NCBI GenBank assembly: GCA_014529385.2 | Contig: CM043943.1 | Span: 97,742,355 to 97,794,354 of the forward strand | Source: Adiantum capillus-veneris | Lineage: Eukaryota > Streptophyta > Polypodiopsida > Polypodiales > Pteridaceae | Direction: 5' to 3' | DNA length: 52,000 nt | In this document: piece after piece, positions 11,669-19,806 of the stretch | Layout of the letters: each line of letters opens with the position of its first letter | Position numbering within the stretch: the first letter of the stretch is position 1 | Notes under the pieces: model-generated | Databases searched by the model: none | Seen by the model: the letters and a program-made list of their open reading frames with translations, nothing else | Told to the model about the DNA's origin: nothing | Program-made: the position numbers and the translations under genes

Positions 11669-11682
11669 GTGCTCCGATACCA
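11669..11682 (-). other. primer binding site of element A (tRNA-Met type)
   Basis: The minus strand reads TGGTATCGGAGCAC, one base inside the LTR. It resembles the initiator-tRNA-Met complement with one change (A to G) in the core. Confidence 0.85.
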
Positions 11683-12133
11683 ATGTAACATTTAATGTCC
11701 TAGTAACTTGTGTGTAGCAGAAAATAGCATGAACATAGTGAGCATTTCATTAGAATAGATTCCTAATGAGATTAACAAGAGTGCTTGGGTGGAGAGAGCA
11801 ACAAAAAGCATCACAGCTAGTTAGATAGCATGAACAATACTTCAAAATAGAGAGAACTTAAGCAATTGACAACATTTGAGGACCGGATTTGCATGGAGCC
11901 GGTCCCCCCTCCAAAAGGCTCCGTATTATGGTTTCTCCCATCAAGAGAGACATTTTACAATAAAATTTATTGTGTTCCTTCAATACTAGCTAGTGCAATG
12001 AAGATGGAAACTTCATGCACTAAGCAAAACACCTATCAAACACAACATCAATTCCCTCATGATCTCAGACCCAAGACCTCACACACCTTCGAAGATGGTG
12101 AGAGCTAGCGGGGTATGAGAGTAGATTGAGAGG

Positions 12134-12259
12134 AAGAAGGAGTATTCTTATGAGAAAGATGTACATCTCCTCACATAATCACTCATATTAGCATAGCTTA
12201 GCTTAGTAATTAGCATGGTAGAGGAGATGTACATCTTTCTCGTAAGAATACTCCTTCTT
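12134..12259. repeat. 39-bp inverted repeat with 48-nt loop inside the LTR
   Basis: Arms 12134-12172 and 12221-12259 pair at 38 of 39 positions; the one mismatch is where the arms read ttatgag and ctcgtaa. The loop contains agcttagcttag. In RNA this would be a long, almost perfect hairpin. It could be a small foldback insertion or a palindrome made during replication. Confidence 0.9.
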
Positions 12260-12480
12260 GGTTGGATTTGCATCACAAAGCCAAGAGTTGTTGGTGTAGG
12301 CCTCCCTTCTCACAAGCTTGGAGTAGGTGATAAGCTTTCCATTAAAGCTTGAGAAGGAGAGAGAGAGTCTTCTTTTCTTCACCCATGAGCTAGTGTGAGT
12401 GTGTAGGTGATAATGCATTTGAAAAACCATCCCCCTCTCTCTCTTGGTTGACCCCTCTTGCTATTTGCTCTTGCTAGCAT

Positions 12481-12812
12481 CCTATTGGACCTCCCCAGGC
12501 TTAGCCAATGGTAATTAAGCAGCATAAGTGATAGCCTTCTGACATGTGTCTCCCTTTTCCCTTTTGTGAGAGCTTTAGGTAATTATTTAATTCAACTAAA
12601 ATCTCATTGGACCCCTTTGCCTCCTGGCCAATAAGAATCAGGCAACCATTGGGCTGCTGAATGCTCATTGGTCCCCTTGGGAGACTGTCCAATAGTCTTC
12701 TAGAGAGCTTAATTCTTATTGGTTCTTTTATTAAGTGTTTTTAAATTAAATAAACTAGATTTAATCTAGCCTAATTCTCATTGGTCCACCTCCAAGGCCA
12801 TCCAATAGCAAT
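12481..12812. repeat. four degenerate ATTGG...CCAAT units in the LTR
   Basis: Units of about 35 bp begin at 12481, 12603, 12664 and 12777. Each opens (c)tcATTGGwcc and closes CCAATa/g after about 20 bp, so each unit is itself a short inverted repeat. Extra copies of ATTGG occur near 12646 and 12716. ATTGG/CCAAT is the core of CCAAT boxes bound by NF-Y, so the LTR may carry an enhancer array. That role is inference. Confidence 0.7.
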
Positions 12813-12884
12813 TGGGTACACCTTGTGGGCATCTCGGCTAGGGAGCTGACATGTGTCCCTCATTCCCTTTGTGTAAAGGGAGCT

Positions 12885-12886
<2 letters not shown>

Positions 12887-12936
<50 letters not shown>
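12887..12936. repeat. (TG)25 microsatellite
   Basis: An uninterrupted TG tract in the 5' LTR of A. The matching place in the 3' LTR has only a short TG run and GA repeats, so the tract changed after insertion. Confidence 0.95.
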
Positions 12937-12938
<2 letters not shown>

Positions 12939-13313
12939 TTTCTCTCTCATCCCCTACTTGCAAGGCTTGCCCCCTCCTATGTAGGGATTGCTAAAGACTT
13001 TTGGGACACACACAAAGCATCCAATTCCCCCAATGTTTGACCTTTGGACACAACCTTTGACTTTTGGAACCTTAGCATTTTGGAAGTCTTAATGGGGTGA
13101 ACCTTAGGGTCTTTTAAGCCCATTTTTGCACATGGCTCTTTTACAGATGGCCCCCCTTTGGATCCCTATTTCCCTCCTTCGGATCCCTGCTGTGGCCGGT
13201 CTGCTAGCTTAACCAATATTCTAGCTTTTTCTCCCGTGGCACTTCCCCATATTAAATGATTAGTTTAACATGAGAAAATCATTTAGGAGAATTAGATATT
13301 GATTATTATGACA

Positions 13314-14526
13314 ATGCAAGTGAATGTAATTTCATTTGGAGAGACACCCTCACTTTGCATCTGTCCAAAACATCACAGACCTTCTTGGTGTTGTCCAAGT
13401 TATACATATCCCACAATCAGTGAATTTTAAGAGATGACATCCTGGACAAGAATGTCTTGTTTGCCTTCAAGATGCAAGAAAATGTAATTTCATCTAGAAA
13501 GACACCCTTGCTTTGCATCTGCTCAAAACATCATAGAACTTCTTGGCATTGTCCAAGTTATACATATCCCACAATCAGTGCATTCCAAGAGACGACATCC
13601 CGGTTAGGAAGCTCCTTGTGCTGCTTTATGAAGTGCACCACATTTGGGATACATCTCAACAAAGGCAGTGCCAAAGCATGACGTTTTCTTTCAACAACCC
13701 CAATCTAACAATATCATCGTGAATTCATTTGCCCATACCAGCATCTTATGTAATGTCACATGACTTCAAGGTGCAAGGATACGTGATTACGTTTGGAGAG
13801 ATGCTCTCTCTCTACATTTACTGAAAATAGCACAGAGCTTCATGGAGGACCATTAGCCTTGCCTTCCCTTCCCCCTAATATAGAGCCCGAGCTATAGACA
13901 TCACGTCACAGCCCTTTGCCTTGCCATGTTTGCCTTCAATACATATTGACAAAGGGGCAATGCCAAGCATGATGGTTTTTTTAAAACAACCCCACTCTAA
14001 CAATACCATCGTGAATTCTTTTGCCCATTTCAACATCTTATGTAATGTCACATGCCTTCAAGGTGCAAGTATACGTGATTGCATTTGGAGAGATGCCCTC
14101 TCTCTGCATCTGCTGAAAATAGCCCAGAGCTTTGTGACCTTGACCCTTGCTTTCCGTTCCCCCCATCAAGAGCCGGAGCTACAAACGTCTCATCGGCAAC
14201 CCTTCGCCTTGCCATGTTTTCCTTCAAGACGCAAGCGAATGTGATTGCATTTGGAGAGAATATTTCTTCACATCTACCGAAAATTGCACAGAGATTCTTG
14301 GCCCTGCCCAAGTTGGCCATATCCCGCAAATAGTGCATTCCAAGAAACAACATCCCAAATAGGAAGCTCCTCGTGCACTTTTTGTGCTTTATGAAGTGCA
14401 CCACATTTGGGATACATGTTGACCAAGGCAGTGCCAAGCAGCACAACCCTAGTCTAGCAATATGATTGCAAATTCTTTTGCCCATATCAACATCTTGTGT
14501 AATGCCACATGCCTTCAAGGCGCAAG
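13314..14526 (-). pseudogene. PPR-protein pseudogene, repeated and degenerate
   Basis: On the minus strand the sequence repeats PPR-type units, for example DVVSWNALIVGYV followed by LFEQMQ-like sequence and ITFSCILKA. These are the helix-turn-helix signatures of plant pentatricopeptide repeat proteins, which bind organelle RNA for editing or processing. Degenerate copies of the same unit occur near 13322, 13460, 13760, 14050, 14222 and 14513. Stops and frameshifts are frequent. The longest frame is 14518-14048 (ACGITQDVDMGKRICNHIARL, FSPNAITFACVLKE). The left edge is cut by the LTR of A. The spacing suggests tandem duplication of a fragment rather than one intact gene. Confidence 0.75.
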
Positions 14527-14816
14527 TGTTAATTATTTGCTAGTTATTGATCTTCTCCAAATTGGGTTACTAGTATAAGTGCACAGGTATGAATGGATGC
14601 CTTAATAAGAGTGACAATGGAAAAGCACCTCCTCTAAGGTAAACGCAATGTATGGTTGTAGGCATGGGGTCCGAATTTGCCACGGTGGTGAGCTAGAGGA
14701 GCACTGCGAGGTTGGGCAGGTGGTGGTGGAGCCTCTCTCTTCAGCGACCCCTTAGGCCGAAAAATTCAGAAAAATGGAATTAAATTGTAAAAAATCTGTC
14801 TCCTTCAATATACTCT

Positions 14817-14818
<2 letters not shown>
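14527..14818. other. no recognised feature
   Basis: Mixed-composition spacer. A degenerate direct repeat (aaaatgga(a/g)ttaaatygtaaaaaat) occurs at about 14772-14796 and again near 14978-15001. Confidence 0.5.

Positions 14819-14865
<47 letters not shown>
14819..14865. repeat. (CT)n microsatellite
   Basis: About 23 CT units without interruption. Confidence 0.95.
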
Positions 14866-14869
<4 letters not shown>

Positions 14870-15126
14870 TGAATGTTCGAAAAAAGTGCATCATCTAAGC
14901 CTTGAGCCGGTTGAACAATCAAAACAACCGGTTGAAAGGAGGGGGAGGAGGAGAAAGTCCGCTTCGAAAATCCAAGAAAATGGAGTTAAATCGTAAAAAA
15001 TTCATCTGTTTTGTAAAAATTTCTCTTTGATTTTTTAAGATACCCCAAGGGAAATTTTGTACATGTTTGTGAAATTGGTTTCTTTCGAACTTTGCTCAGA
15101 GTCTTTATGTGTAGTGGCCCTTTGAA
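14866..15126. other. no recognised feature
   Basis: Spacer between two microsatellites; holds the second copy of the degenerate repeat named above. Confidence 0.5.
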
Positions 15127-15128
15127 AC

Positions 15129-15182
<54 letters not shown>

Positions 15183-15235
15183 ACAAAAACACACACACAC
15201 ACACACTTGCACTCCACAGCAAAAGCAGTTGGGTT

Positions 15236-15303
<68 letters not shown>

Positions 15304-15320
15304 TCTCTCTCTCTCTCTCC
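15127..15320. repeat. compound microsatellite cluster (CT)n-(CA)n ... (CT)n
   Basis: (CT)n at about 15129-15150 runs into (AC)n to about 15206, then after a 30-bp gap a (CT)n tract of about 80 bp at 15236-15320. Apparent long reading frames here are artefacts of the dinucleotide repeats. Confidence 0.95.
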
Positions 15321-15386
15321 AGAAGATTTAGAATTTTTCTCATGTAGGAAAACGAAATCTTTCTCAGTGTTTTTCATACAATGCAT

Positions 15387-15529
15387 AACATCATGGAGAG
15401 GCACCATATACCTAGCTAGGTACGATTGGGGGCACGGGACCACTGGCCCCCCCAACGGGCCGGCGGTCCCTGCCCCCAATTGTGCCTAGCTAGGTATGCG
15501 CGCCTCCCTCACAGAAGCTCATGATGTTG
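15387..15529. repeat. foldback (inverted-repeat) element, MITE-like
   Basis: The core 15409-15496 is an 88-bp near-palindrome. Its outer arms tacctagctagg and cctagctaggta match, and its inner arms contain attgggggca and tgcccccaat. Outside this, aacatcatg at 15387-15395 pairs with catgatgtt at 15521-15529, giving a longer imperfect inverted repeat of about 143 bp. No coding. It could be a MITE or a hairpin-RNA source. I find no clear target duplication. Confidence 0.75.
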
Positions 15530-15598
15530 AGGTAAGTCACAATGTGGGAAATATTGTGAGAATTTGTCCAAAACATCTTGTGTCTCTCTCTCTCTCCG

Positions 15599-15601
<3 letters not shown>

Positions 15602-15638
<37 letters not shown>
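15602..15638. repeat. (GT)n microsatellite
   Basis: About 18 GT units following a CT-rich stretch. Confidence 0.95.
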
Positions 15639-15640
<2 letters not shown>

Positions 15641-16294
15641 ACTGCTTATGAGCGTCGCATGTACACTACTATGTCACAACCTATCGGATCAAGCTCGCGG
15701 TTATGGGTGAGACCTATGGCACTGACAATATCACCCAAAAATTCAAAGCCAAACGGCGATGACGGTAATCAAATGCTCGCAAATGCCCGTGAATTGAGCT
15801 AGCAAAAAGTTTCTCGCAAAGATCCAAAGGTTCCAAACAATGTACAAATGTTCTAACAAAGATTTTGCAGTGTAGGAGTGAAGCAAGCAACACAATCATT
15901 CTAACACAATGTGAACCTTTTATGCTTGGTATGTCGGTTTAGGCCGTATGTGGCGCATTGATGTATATGTGGCCCATTGTATGTGTCAGAGGGGTTCACT
16001 AAGGGTTATTGGATGGTGACAATGAGTGTAAGGAAGGGGATTACAAGGGAGCAAGGGTGCATATTACAAAGTACTAGTGTGGCCGGCGACCTTCCGTCGC
16101 CTCTCTCTCTCTCTCTCTCTCTCTGACGCTCAATCCAAACTCCATTGTGCAACCGAGAGGTGCAAGGCACACACGCCGAAGCAACGTGCTTTCGCCATGT
16201 GTCTACCTTTGAACATTTGAAATGTTATTTTTTCCATTACTGATTGAACCTACCTTTTCATGTGAATCGCTAGTTGAAATCTTCCTTTGTTTTT

Positions 16295-16295
<1 letters not shown>
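15639..16295. other. no recognised gene; short (CT)n at 16101-16124
   Basis: If the P450 gene to the right continues, this would be intron 2. I find no further P450 exon here on the minus strand. Confidence 0.5.

Positions 16296-16350
<55 letters not shown>
16296..16350. repeat. compound (GT)n(GA)n microsatellite
   Basis: A GT tract runs directly into a GA tract, about 55 bp in all. Confidence 0.95.
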
Positions 16351-16354
<4 letters not shown>

Positions 16355-16461
16355 TTGCAATTGTTTTTCTATACTTATGTCATGAAGAACTTCATACTTA
16401 AGACACAACCAAGCTTACATGTTCCTTAGTGAAGTGCTTATAATTCTTATAAAACCCTTAC

Positions 16462-17089
16462 CTGCATGTCAATGGGGCAGCAGTGCTTTTGAGCAAAATG
16501 AGCAAGTATGAAGGCAAGCTTTTGAGCATATTCACGAAAGACCACAGTGCTAAAGTCACGAAGCACTTTGGATGCAAATTCAAAGCTTGCGGTCTTCCTT
16601 TGCTGTCTCCAAACATCCCCATCAGAGTTGAAGATTCCATCTCCCAAGAGTTCCTCCATGTTTTCATGGAATGCTTGGCCCTAGTTGGCAAGAAATCTAT
16701 TAGCAAACTTACACTAACAATTTTTTTGCATTTTTCACATATAAATCAATTCATTGCTTAAACAACGATTCTTCATAACATATAACCATGCCACTAACCT
16801 TTGGAAAGTTAGAAAAGTTGGACTTGAGGATGTATTCAACATTGTCGGGGTTTGCAGTATAAGTATAGCTATATCCGAAGGGCATCGGGACATGTATCGT
16901 GTCCGCTTTCTCTAAGTATTGCAACACCCAATCATGCAATCTTTCATAATTTCTTAGCTGCTCAATGGATGCCCCTAGAAGTGGCCAAGATTTTGGTCCA
17001 ACAGTATTTCTTTGAGACCATCTGTACAGAAAGAAGTAGATTGTAGCCAAGCACAGAGCCCAGACTGTTGTGAAGCCATGGGGGTGCAT
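16462..17089 (-). CDS. cytochrome P450, CYP704-like, exons 1-2 only
   Basis: Exon 1 (about 17089-16799) encodes a membrane anchor (TTVWALCLATIYFFLYRW), the hinge VGPKSWPLLGASIEQL and YTANPDNVEYILKSNFSNFPK. It ends at donor GTTAGT. Exon 2 (16680-16462) starts after acceptor ...CAACTAG, encodes GQAFHENMEELLGDGIFNSD and then DVWRQQRKTASFEFASK, and ends DMQ at donor GTAAGG. The join is in frame. These match the N-terminal third of CYP704/CYP86-clan fatty-acid hydroxylases of the ER membrane; CYP704B enzymes act in sporopollenin synthesis. Upstream ATGs at 17158 and 17194 are possible starts; I chose the one just before the anchor. The I-helix, ExxR and haem-cysteine exons are not seen to the left, so either intron 2 exceeds the window or this is a gene fragment. 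Confidence 0.8.
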
Positions 17090-17370
17090 GATTTCCAAGC
17101 ACCATGTGTGAATTCTAGTCCCAATAACATGAGAAAAAAAATCCTTAAAATTTTTCATTTTCAATAAACTAAGAGCTAACCCAGAATTAAGCAAAATAAA
17201 TCACTCAAATGTTTGTGATAAATGGAAAGTAGTGTGCATGGTTTGCAAGGGTCATGAAGGAATAGCGTTAAGCTACCTTCAAGTCATGCAATGAATTTAA
17301 GTCTTTGGTTCATTTTGCAACCAAAAGCATGATCAAAAGTAGGTGACACCATCAAAATTGTGTGGTTTCA
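17090..17370. other. upstream region of the P450 exons
   Basis: Would hold the P450 promoter if the gene is active. I see no clear TATA box at a convincing place. Confidence 0.4.
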
Positions 17371-17440
17371 ATCTTTATGCTTAGTTGGAAGAGGGTTGGA
17401 CTTGGAGGTGGTGGGTTCAACCTCCACTAAGCGTCGTTGG
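17371..17440 (+). repeat. tRNA-like module, possible SINE head
   Basis: TGCTTAGTTGG at 17378-17388 resembles a Pol III A box. GGTTCAACCTC at 17414-17424 resembles a B box with one mismatch. The spacing is right for a tRNA-derived promoter. There is no paired acceptor stem, so this is not a working tRNA. A short A run follows at about 17505-17512. A tRNA-derived SINE is the best explanation, but I could not find its target duplication. Confidence 0.4.
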
Positions 17441-17846
17441 CGGTATCTCAAGGCAAAGGATGGTCCAAGGTACCCGACGTGATGCATCGTGTTGGAAAAA
17501 AACATGCAATGTAATAACATTAGAACGGGGGATAAAAAACAGAAGATTTTGAGATCATGGTGCTAAGAGCACATTTTTATGAGACTGCCCCCCCTCATAA
17601 GGAATTATTAACCATCGAATTTGTACACAAGGTGGAGCTCTTTCTTTGCTACCTTAAAAACCTCTACCGCCCTAGCATTCCAATAATTGAGACTCCAAGC
17701 AAATAGATGAAAAAGAAGCCAACTAGAAGTTATCATGTACATATTGCAAGAAGTATAAAATTCTCATTGTTGCAGGTTAGCCTAGAGCCAGTTGAAAATT
17801 CACATTAGTGGGTTCCAAATGAGGGTGGGAGGAAGAAAAATTGATT
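17441..17846. other. no recognised gene
   Basis: Spacer between the tRNA-like module and the LINE target duplication. Confidence 0.5.
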
Positions 17847-17864
17847 AAAAAACTACAGGAAAAT
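17847..17864. repeat. LINE target site duplication, left copy
   Basis: aaaaaactacaggaaaat, identical to 23747-23764. Both copies are preceded by T-rich bases, so the nick site is TT/AAAA-like, as preferred by LINE endonucleases. Confidence 0.88.
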
Positions 17865-18772
17865 CGACACGCCCTCGCATAATGCTCGAATTTGTTGCAT
17901 TTGAAGCATGCCCTGAAGAAGGTGTTAAAGTTCAGAGGAATGACCTTTAGTCCTACCCCAACATTCACCACCAAGTTCTTTGGCTGTGGCTTCTGCAGAT
18001 CCCACCAGATACAGACCTTGTTTGCTACTAAACCCGAGGCTCTGGCAAATGGGACAAAAAGTGGATCACCAAGCGATGCTGCAAGGTCCTTCAAGTTCTT
18101 TCGAAGCCATACAGGGAGGTTGACAAACTCCACCCATACTGGGCAAAGATCCTTGAATGCCTCGTTAGATTCAAACAGAGGGTCCCAAGGGAGCACGCAT
18201 ACAATGGGCTTTTCGCCAAAACCCTCTCAACCATTGCACTGTCGTTGAACTGAACTGGCACGAATCCTTTTGTTATATATTGGGTGAACATTATCGAGCC
18301 GTATTGATTCAAAATCAGTGGACTACAGAGCCAGTTATTACTGAGCTCAATTCTATAGGGAACTCTCCCCATAAACCCAAGACCAGAGTGGAGTTTGCAA
18401 CCTCCCTAAGTTTTCTTTTCACAATGGCAGGGGAACAACCACCGTAACGGCATCTTCCACCTCAACATGCTGCAGGAGTGTCTTCTTGAATGCTTGGAAT
18501 GCTCTCTCCCCTTTGGACACTTCAGCAGCATCCTCTTGTGTTGTCGAATCTTCACGCTATCTTTTGTTCAATGATAGTGCAAAGAGGATTGACGCTAGGT
18601 CTTTTTCTACCTGCGTCTTTCTTTGTTTTAGTTCCTCCTTACTCAGATTAATAAGGGAGCTTTGATCGCTATCATCAGCGCTCGGTTTCGCAAAGTTGAT
18701 AGCTTTCAGAGCGTTGGACTACTCTTTGCCTGCCACTGCTTCGGTGTAGGACGGCTTAGAGGAGCTCGCCAT
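17865..18772 (-). pseudogene. LINE ORF1, N-terminal part (inverted segment)
   Basis: The likely start is the ATG at 18772 (MASSSKPSYTEAVAGKE, then a stop). Further on are a DUF4283-like region (YITKGFVPVQFNDSAMVERV, WVEFVNLPVWL, NKVCIWWDLQKP) and a CCHC knuckle CFKCNKFEHYARAC just before the target duplication. DUF4283 plus a zinc knuckle is the usual ORF1 nucleic-acid-binding protein of plant LINEs. Several frame changes are present, for example near 18091 and 18400. It ends exactly at the duplication because the rest of ORF1 lies in the forward part. Confidence 0.82.
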
Positions 18773-19270
18773 GGCACGGTGAAAGGCCTCACCGACATTC
18801 AAAACTTAACCCAAATTACAAAAAGTAGGTTGCTCACACAAACAACACCTTTGCTTTGCCAAAAAGTAAATAAAATGGGAAGCCTGAGAAGAAGCACTGA
18901 AAAAACGATTATTTACTTTAGAAGGGCACTAGCAAAAAATGAATATTTACTTTAGATCTTGCACCTAAACGATTATTAACTGAGCAACTCTTCTAAGCGA
19001 TTATTAATTGTGAGCGTGCAGCACATGAAGATGGTGATGGCAATTGTCCTTTGCTTTAACGCCAAGCTTGCTACTCAAGCTTTGGGGTTTGACACACATG
19101 TGCCGATGAGCTCAAGCAGGGGAGCGTGAACGGAGGCGCAACCCAGGTAGTGAAGTTGAGGGCGATGCCTACGAAATGAACCTTCCTCTCCCAGTGAGAG
19201 CACTCGCTCTTCACCAACCCGACAGAGCGATGGTGAGCTAGGTGAGCAGGGGTTTCGGCCTTGGGAGCAG
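18773..19270. other. inverted LINE 5' UTR and inversion junction
   Basis: Right of the ORF1 start codon this should be the reversed 5' UTR, meeting the forward part somewhere around 19.0-19.3 kb. The exact breakpoint cannot be placed by eye. A short repeat, (a)acgattattwactt/g, occurs three times (18905, 18968, 18998). Confidence 0.55.
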
Positions 19271-19806
19271 CAAATTACACGCTACCCCATAGGGTGGCAC
19301 AAATACACTAGATCCAACAAAGAAGCCTACTAAAAATCTTGGCAAGGCAGAGGGTGGTCAAAATAAAGTCAACTCGGATAATGACGTGGAGAAACAAGAT
19401 CATGGCAACCGGGGTACGGGCAAGACCATCCAAAGCTACCGCTTTTCATCCACCGCTCAGCACAGAACGGTCACCCCAGTAATCCAGAAGATCGTGATGT
19501 CTCCGACTCTTAGGTCAAAAGATGAGGGCTGGCAACAAGTATCTCATATTTCATGTAAATGATTCAAAGTGCAGGCTAGGGCCTTGAGACAAATCAAAGG
19601 TCTCCCGCCGGATTTCCCAAAGCCTCCTTTCCTATATACAACATATTTGACGTTTTGGGGAAGACAAATCAAAAGGACCTTTTCACTTCGAAGCTGGATA
19701 CCATGCAGGTTCCAACAGACAAGGAGCCAATGGAAGAGGAGAACGTGAATGGGAACTCTGTTGAAGAGTTCCTGGAGGCAAAAGAATTTGTCCCCCTTTC
19801 CCAATG
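19271..19806 (+). pseudogene. LINE ORF1, C-terminal part (forward segment)
   Basis: Plus-strand frames read TKKPTKNLGKAEGGQNK and later TLRSKDEGWQQVSH. The second fits the KxxGWQxVS motif often seen near the end of plant LINE ORF1. The frame is broken near 19556 and the sequence ends just before the ORF2 start. Confidence 0.55.

Larger units (their letters stand above)
1..13313 (-). mobile_element. Ty3/gypsy chromovirus A (left end outside window)
   Basis: An LTR retrotransposon read right to left. The sequence at 1-459 is repeated at about 12809-13313, so these are the 3' and 5' LTRs. The 5' LTR starts TGTAACA next to a tRNA-Met-type primer binding site and ends in CA. Between the LTRs, on the minus strand, are gag, aspartic protease, RT, RNase H, integrase and a C-terminal chromodomain-like tail, the gag-pol order of Ty3/gypsy. 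The reading frame is broken many times, so the copy is dead. A second LTR element (4818-10412) sits inside its gag. The right flank is 'atgca'; the left flank is outside the window, so a target duplication cannot be checked. Confidence 0.93.
11684..13313 (-). repeat. 5' LTR of element A (1630 bp)
   Basis: Starts TGTAACATTTAATG beside the PBS and ends TATTATGACA, where the match to the left LTR stops. It holds a near-perfect 39-bp inverted repeat, a set of ATTGG/CCAAT repeats and a (GT)25 tract, listed separately. Insertion was into the PPR pseudogene that starts at the next base. Confidence 0.93.

Noticed and set aside
15092-15489. Long open frames on both strands made of Ser-Leu, Arg-Glu, Thr-His or Cys-Val repeats
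   Set aside because: They are translations of CT/GA and CA/GT dinucleotide tracts and have no coding signal.
17371-17440. A functional tRNA gene
   Set aside because: A and B boxes are present but the acceptor and anticodon stems do not pair, so I list it only as a tRNA-like module.
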